From Sepiola atlantica (taxonomy: Eukaryota > Mollusca > Cephalopoda > Sepiida > Sepiolidae), in contig OY744532.1 of assembly GCA_963556195.1 (NCBI GenBank), positions 97,476,665 through 97,540,664 on the forward strand: 64,000 bases of DNA. Reading direction: 5' to 3'. Below are positions 59,404 through 64,000 of this stretch, piece after piece (position 1 is the stretch's first letter; each line of letters begins with the position of its first letter). The notes under the pieces were generated by a model. The model saw nothing but the letters and a program-made list of their open reading frames with translations. It was not told the DNA's origin and did not search any database. The position numbers and the translations under genes were made by a program.

Positions 59404-60016
59404 TCAGAGGTGAAAGATGAGAATAAAAATTGTAAACATACAATATTTATTAAAACATCAAAAGTTAATAGCAAGGAGCCTACCATCCTTAATCCATTGA
59501 TTTTCAAAGATAAACTCTTCTCATCAGAGGATAGGGAAAAGCCGATAATGTAGTTGTGAATATTATCGGCAACATTTAACTTAGAACATTTAATATAAAG
59601 TAAAACAAAATAGAGATAAAAATTAAATAAGGGCCAAAAGGTAAAGAGTCTTATGTTGAGATTGGAGCGTAAAGTCAGGGTGGATGATATCCAAAAACAC
59701 GTCAAAACAAATATAAAACAGCTGTTATTTTAGAAATGAATGTTTGAAAAAGAAACAATACACAAATTGTTTGGGAATCCAAATATTTTTGTAAGATGCT
59801 GGTGGTCCTAAGGTAATTGGCAACGTTCATTTTATCCTGTCTGTATATTAGTTTGGTGCTGGAATCGTCCGTTTCGTAGGGTTCAGATTGATTTTTGTCT
59901 GTTAGAGTTCGGTATATATCAAATTGAGCATTTCGAACACCTCTCGCTTCCCGGTTGATCAGAATATGGGCAGGTTATTATTGTATCTTTACAATTATTT
60001 ATTCTCATCTTTCACC

Positions 60017-60021
<5 letters not shown>
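59404..60021 (-). repeat. Hammerhead-bearing repeat with inverted ends
   Basis: AGAGGTGAAAGATGAGAATA at the left end (about 59406) is mirrored by TATTCTCATCTTTCACCTCT at the right end (about 60000-60019), a 20-bp perfect terminal inverted repeat. A (TA)n run follows the right end. It contains a complete hammerhead near its left end. No protein domain was recognised; the 115-aa minus frame (59358-59705) starts outside the element and includes the ribozyme sequence, so it is unlikely to be a gene. Could be PLE terminal repeats or a retrozyme. Confidence 0.65.
59483..59536 (-). ncRNA. Complete type I hammerhead ribozyme
   Basis: Minus strand, in order: CCTATCCT (59535-59528), CTGATGA (59527-59521), GAAGA (59520-59516), loop GTTTA, TCTTT (59510-59506), GAA (59505-59503), AATC (59502-59499), loop AATG, GATT (59494-59491), A (59490, H17), AGGATGG (59489-59483). 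Stem I has 7 bp (one G-U), stem II 5 bp closed by a G-U pair, stem III 4 bp. Every invariant core position is present, A15.1 pairs with U16.1, and the cleavage triplet UUA obeys the NUH rule, though A is not the best H. Predicted cleavage is after 59490. Confidence 0.85.

Positions 60022-60088
<67 letters not shown>
60020..60088. repeat. (TA)n microsatellite
   Basis: Uninterrupted TA run. Confidence 0.95.
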
Positions 60089-60090
<2 letters not shown>

Positions 60091-60175
60091 AAGGAAGATT
60101 AATATTTATTTGAGGTTGACGACAACAGGGAGATGGACAACAAAGGAGGAGGAGGGAGAGAAGGAATGTCTAAAA

Positions 60176-60209
60176 GTATATATATGTATATATATATATA
60201 TATATATAC
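60176..60209. repeat. Interrupted (TA)n microsatellite
   Basis: TA with GTA and CAT breaks. Confidence 0.9.
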
Positions 60210-60735
60210 ATATTTATTTATTTATTTATTATTTTTTTATGTGTTGATATTTTTTATATTTATAATATAAAACTAAAAATAATACATTAATCACCTAAAT
60301 AACAGTGTAATGGATTCGTCCAAACACTTTAAAATGCAGCAACATTTTTGTAAGTAACGGATACATTTTATTAGACAGACGAACAACACAGGTAAAGGAC
60401 ATTTTTTTTAATAACTAATATAAGTTAGCAAAACATTTATATGGAACAAAACATAGATTTAGTATGAGGAACGTTTATGTTTTTGTCTTTTAAGGGAAGT
60501 GGGGTCTGATCAACTCTGCTGGGAAGCCATGAAATTAAATACTGTCTTGTGTTTAAATTCCCGAAACAGTTTTTTCATGGTAAACAACTGATGATCCATT
60601 AAAATAGTGTTAGAAACAAACTAATATAATAATTGTACAAAATAAATTGACTTACATGAGATATTTTCCACTGAAAGACTTGGGCTTATAATTTTTTTTT
60701 TAATATAGTTTTAATGGTTGAGAAACTTCCGAGAC

Positions 60736-60736
<1 letters not shown>
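60210..60736. other. Unassigned AT-rich sequence
   Basis: Nothing recognised. A TTTAAATTCCCG block near 60553 is faintly box B-like. Confidence 0.4.
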
Positions 60737-60793
<57 letters not shown>

Positions 60794-60815
60794 GAGGGGG
60801 AGAGAGAAAGAAGGA
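60737..60815. repeat. (TA)n(GA)n microsatellite
   Basis: Short TA run then long GA/GGGGA run. Confidence 0.95.
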
Positions 60816-60825
60816 GAGAAATAAA

Positions 60826-60965
60826 TAAAATATGAGAATAAATATTGTAAAATGCAACATCTATTACGTTTTCAGTTGTTAAAAACAAGGTGTATTCAGA
60901 TAAAAAAAACTACTTTCGTACCTGAGGCCATGGCTTTTAAAAATGGGTTCTTATCATCAAAGAAA
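60826..60965 (-). repeat. Second, decayed copy of the hammerhead-bearing repeat
   Basis: ATGAGAATAAATATTGTAAA and the later CCATGGCTTTTAAAAATGGG, TTCTTATCATCAAAG blocks align with 59412-59530. On the minus strand the core reads TTGATGA and the GAA box is changed, so no active ribozyme is expected. Confidence 0.5.
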
Positions 60966-61139
60966 TACAAAGTGAATTACCAAATTTCCTCATTTGAAAA
61001 AATGTAAATACAAATATGAAACAAAATTGAAAATTGTAGAAAATGTTCAAAGCAAAGGTAATGAAAATATATAAAAGTTCACCGTTAAAGGCGTCACGAA
61101 ATCTGCATCAGTGAGTTGAAGAGTATCAGATCCAAAAAC
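60966..61139. other. Unassigned sequence
   Basis: Nothing recognised. Confidence 0.4.
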
Positions 61140-61930
61140 GATAGGCGTTTAAAAGTTATAAAAAGTGATGAAAAAGCCCACTATGAGCTATCTATGAAAT
61201 TGCCTCACGAATTGTTTTCCTATTTGTTGGGTGGCCGACTGTTTAGTCACTGACAACGTCACTCAATTTACGTCGGCCGACTTTAAAGAGCTTATGAGCA
61301 GTTCCAGTAAAGACACATCACGTATCAACTGAAATCAAACGGCCAGTCAAAGCAGTTTGTGGACACATTTAAAAAAGCCGTGAGAAAATCTGTCGGCACT
61401 CCCACGATATAAAAGCCCTGCAGCAATTCTTACAGGTATACAGGACGATGCCAAATTTAATCACACTCTCTTCATTATCTCCTGCACACATAATGTTTGC
61501 GCGTAACATAAGATCCGTTTTCGACAAATTGCTGCCAAAATGAGGACGAACATGTCTTGAACCAATAAACATAAATATGTTTCAAGATGTTTAGAAATAA
61601 CACATTTTTCTGAGAACTTGGTATGATAAAAAAAGAATTGGAAATATAGTTTACATAATTTAAGACACCTACATCAAATTAGGAAACGACTGTCGGATGG
61701 TAAATCTCCACATTGAAGAAGTTATAGATACCATATGCAATACTTTCGACATACAAGTAGCCCGAGTCGACCCAGAACAGCGACACTCTAAAAGGTAACG
61801 GCTATCTCCGGATCGTATCGTTATCAATCCAAAGAGAAACGGTACTGGGACCCCTGCGGAGGTAATGTTTAAGAAAGGGGAGCACATACCTCCCGGTATT
61901 GGAACTACCGCAGTCTAATACTAGCAGTCA
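61140..61930 (+). pseudogene. Gypsy integrase 3' fragment (second Gypsy element)
   Basis: Plus-strand frames read TDNVTQFTSADFKELMSS (with the second catalytic Asp in the DNxTQF motif), a degraded RHVSTEIKRP at the YHP position, FVDTFKKA-like sequence, RHSHDIKALQQFLQVYRTMP, then SSLSPAHIMFARNIRSVFDKLLPK, matching the end of the Gypsy integrase core. After about 61650 come RKRLSDGKSPH and similar pieces of the C-terminal tail. The third catalytic residue is not preserved. The 5' part of the element is absent. The minus-strand frames 61369-61572 and 61669-61887 are shadows. It is a different copy from the 15.8-19.7 kb element. Confidence 0.85.
61869..61884 (+). other. Candidate polypurine tract of the second Gypsy fragment
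   Basis: AAGAAAGGGGAG lies just after the integrase tail, where a plus-strand primer is expected. An LTR would begin about 61882, but no mate was found. Confidence 0.35.
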
Positions 61931-62539
61931 GACAGACGTTAAACCACTTTCTTTATATGATGTATTTATACTTTCTTTAATAGACTTTGTTTCACTTAAT
62001 CTTGAGTTACTTTATTTCTTTCTCGGAGCCTTTACAGATCCACAACAGCTTGTTGATAAGTATTCTAACGAACGATGACAAGTTTGTTGTAAGTTATTTA
62101 TTTTCCTCGTTAAATTACTTTAATTTATTATAGATACTATCGACGAAAATATTGCACATATATAAACAAATTAGACAATTAAATTAGACATGAATAACAC
62201 CAAATATTAATTCATAATGAACTGTTTAACACAATATCTGCAAAGTTGCTATTCTAATGAATGTCTTTAGATCGTTAGTGTTATGCCTGTGATACTTTCA
62301 TGCGCACACTTCACATGTAGCAGAGATCGCGATGTCCTTAATAACTATTTGTTTTCATGGGCTTTAATCACTATATCTGTGCGATTTGCTCTGACTGTTT
62401 TCTCCATGGGTCAAATCTAACACAATGAGTGCAGGTTATTTCTGTATAAGTGGGTCTGTATTATCTTATTGTTATTCTTTACATTCCCCTCTTCGTTAAA
62501 ATAACTACTTTTTAAATTCAGATGTAGACCAAACCTATA
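61931..62539. other. Unassigned sequence, possible LTR remainder
   Basis: Nothing recognised. Confidence 0.35.
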
Positions 62540-63046
62540 TTGTCAGGATTTATATCTGATGGATATAAATATAGAGAAAACATATACAACAGGCTGCTTT
62601 CTTATGTATATTCATTACATAATCTGCATCATTGTATGAATCTATTGTTAGTATTATTTCATAATATTACCCATTTAAAGGTACTTGATAATGTGCAGAA
62701 ACGTATCTGTAATTTGATTGGCCATACACTTTCTTCTTCTCTGCACATTCTCTCTCACAGACGTGATTTTGCTAATCTCAGTCTTTTCTATCAATACTAT
62801 TATGGCATATGTTCTTCAGAATTATGTGATCTATTCCCCGCTTCTTTTGTTCCAGCTTGTTTGAGTCGTTGGTCTTGTGGTCTTCATCAATTCGCTGTTT
62901 TGATACCTCATTGTAATACAGCTTCCTATTCCAGTAGTTTATTTCCAGGCTTGTGGAACTCACTTCCTGCTGACTTTTTTCCTCCTACCTATAACATTGT
63001 TCTTTTACGGACTAAGGCCAATAGGCATCTCCTGTCTTTGCGATAA
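62540..63046 (+). pseudogene. Non-LTR retrotransposon (LINE) RT C-terminal fragment
   Basis: From about residue 49 the 168-codon frame reads VLDNVQKRICNLIG, HILSHRRDFANLSLFYQYYY, GICSSELCDLFP, and later SLFPGLWNSLPADFFPPTYN, then ends shortly after NRHLLSLR. This is the post-RT tail of animal LINEs: LDRVQKRAxRLIG, LxHRRDVASLSLFYRYYxG, and a final RLWNSLPxxVFP. The first ~48 residues are drifted. The stop and 3' position fit the natural ORF2 end. The frame is open over the whole recognisable tail, so this insertion is relatively young although 5'-truncated. The start Met is incidental. Confidence 0.85.
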
Positions 63047-63834
63047 TCATAATTGTTCTTGTTAGCTCCTTATATAAAGCTGCTTTATACCTTGTCTTGA
63101 GCGATTTCCATATAAATATCATGTGAAAAAGCATTGTGAAAGAGGAATAGCCTTTAAACCTATTATCCTTCACTGTGGAATCATAGATAGCTGAAATACG
63201 GGTATACCGCAACTTCATTAGAGCATAGGAGTTTAACCTTCATCGTATTTGCATGTGTTAGTTTAATTGATGAAGACGTATATGTGTATCAATTATATGC
63301 ACTGAAAATAGAGACAGTATTTAGTCTTATGGTATCTCCAGGTATATCTGGCATAGGTTTGCCGTTATGTACGTCAGTTCTTGTTAAACTATGAACACTT
63401 CCGCGTACTTCCCTGGTCCTACACAGAGAATACGCATGTCCTTTACGATGAGGCATGTATTAGTAGGCGAGATAACTTCAAATTTATATTAGCTATCATG
63501 CAGGTATCTGTAGTTAACGACAAAGAGAGTAAGAATGTGTACGGCTAGAAATATGTATTTTAAAACAAAACTGTATAAGGTTATACACGTCTGTAATAGC
63601 CATGTATTAGTTTCATCGTTACTGACATACTGTGTATTGCTAGTACCTAACGAAAACCGTTATTTGAATGGACAATCCGAGTGACATGTAGAGGTCAGAA
63701 GTGATTCCGGAAACTAAAGTTGACGAAATTACATGATTGCCGGGCACGGATAATTCCCTCTATTACAGGCAATATTCTAAGCACTGTTAATATGTAACCA
63801 TCGCCATTGCTGGTTGGGGCGCCGGCGCATAAAA
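63047..63834. other. LINE 3' UTR remainder and unassigned sequence
   Basis: Directly after the LINE stop a TAGCTCCTTATATAAAGC stretch may be 3' UTR. Beyond about 63130 nothing is recognised. Confidence 0.4.
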
Positions 63835-63999
63835 TGTAACTATGGGTAACGACAATGCTATATGTCTATCAATTCGTCATTATGTCTCTAAGATGCGTGC
63901 AGCAAAGTAATATATCTCTCTGTTTACTTTATGACTTTGTTTCTGATTAATAAACCTTCTAAAAAACAAAATATCGGCGTCCGAATGATTGTATTTACA
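63835..63999 (+). other. Candidate short LTR at the window edge
   Basis: The segment starts TGTAAC and ends TTTACA, giving TG...CA ends with short inverted TGTAA/TTACA. It holds an AATAAA polyadenylation-type signal (about 63948-63953). If it is a 5' LTR, a primer-binding site should begin at 64000, which lies outside the window. An alternative start at the TGTAAC near 63793 is possible. Confidence 0.35.
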
Positions 64000-64000
64000 G

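Noticed and set aside
59358..59705. 115-aa minus-strand frame
   Set aside because: It runs through the hammerhead and across the border of the inverted-ended repeat; composition is hydrophobic AT-rich with no domain.
60586..60625. CTGATGA followed 18 bases later by GAAAC (+)
   Set aside because: The sequence between cannot form stem II, and no stem I or III pairs were found.

Overview
This window looks like non-coding, repeat-dominated DNA from an invertebrate animal, most likely a cephalopod mollusc. The grounds are high A+T content, dozens of long (TA)n microsatellites, tRNA-headed SINEs, decayed Penelope-like, Gypsy and non-LTR retroelements, 5S rRNA pseudogenes resembling molluscan 5S, and no gene with recognisable exons. 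The assignment is an inference; I saw no host protein-coding gene. Almost every open frame is a decayed transposon, a shadow, or low-complexity translation.

Layout. 1-9 kb: dispersed repeats, a 5S pseudogene (1921-2036), tRNA-like segments and two tRNA-headed SINEs. 9-15 kb: microsatellites, a 1.1-kb inverted repeat (12361-13454) and an 840-bp (TA)n tract. 15.8-19.8 kb: a decayed Gypsy retrotransposon (gag, protease, RT, RNase H, integrase) whose RNase H is split by a SINE-like insert with a U2 snRNA-derived head. 20-24 kb: SINE, foldback, microsatellites. 24.3-26.7 kb: Penelope-like element (PLE) A, + strand, interrupted by a 542-bp mariner-type deletion derivative. 27.7-29.1 kb: PLE B, - strand. 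29-37.5 kb: minisatellites, 5S pseudogene, two SINEs, then about 4 kb with nothing recognisable. 37.6-39.5 kb: PLE C, - strand, with a GIY-YIG endonuclease. 40.07-58.91 kb: a 258-bp satellite, about 67 units in one orientation and about 6 inverted. 59-64 kb: a hammerhead-bearing repeat, a Gypsy integrase fragment, a LINE 3' end and a possible LTR at the edge.

The unifying signal is the hammerhead ribozyme (HHR). Reading both strands for CUGANGA - stem II - GAA - stem III - H - stem I, I find one complete HHR (59483-59536, -), near-complete or family-supported HHRs in two tRNA-headed SINE families, in both arms of the 1.1-kb inverted repeat, at position 54-94 and at the 3' end of PLE C, and a conserved HHR-like core in nearly every satellite unit. 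In several families stem III is a short palindrome, as expected for ribozymes that work as dimers. PLEs, retrozymes and some animal satellites (newt, schistosome, cave cricket) are known HHR carriers. The satellite may therefore be a retrozyme-like RNA-producing array, with PLEs as a plausible source of reverse transcriptase. This last link is inference. No folding program or database search was run.
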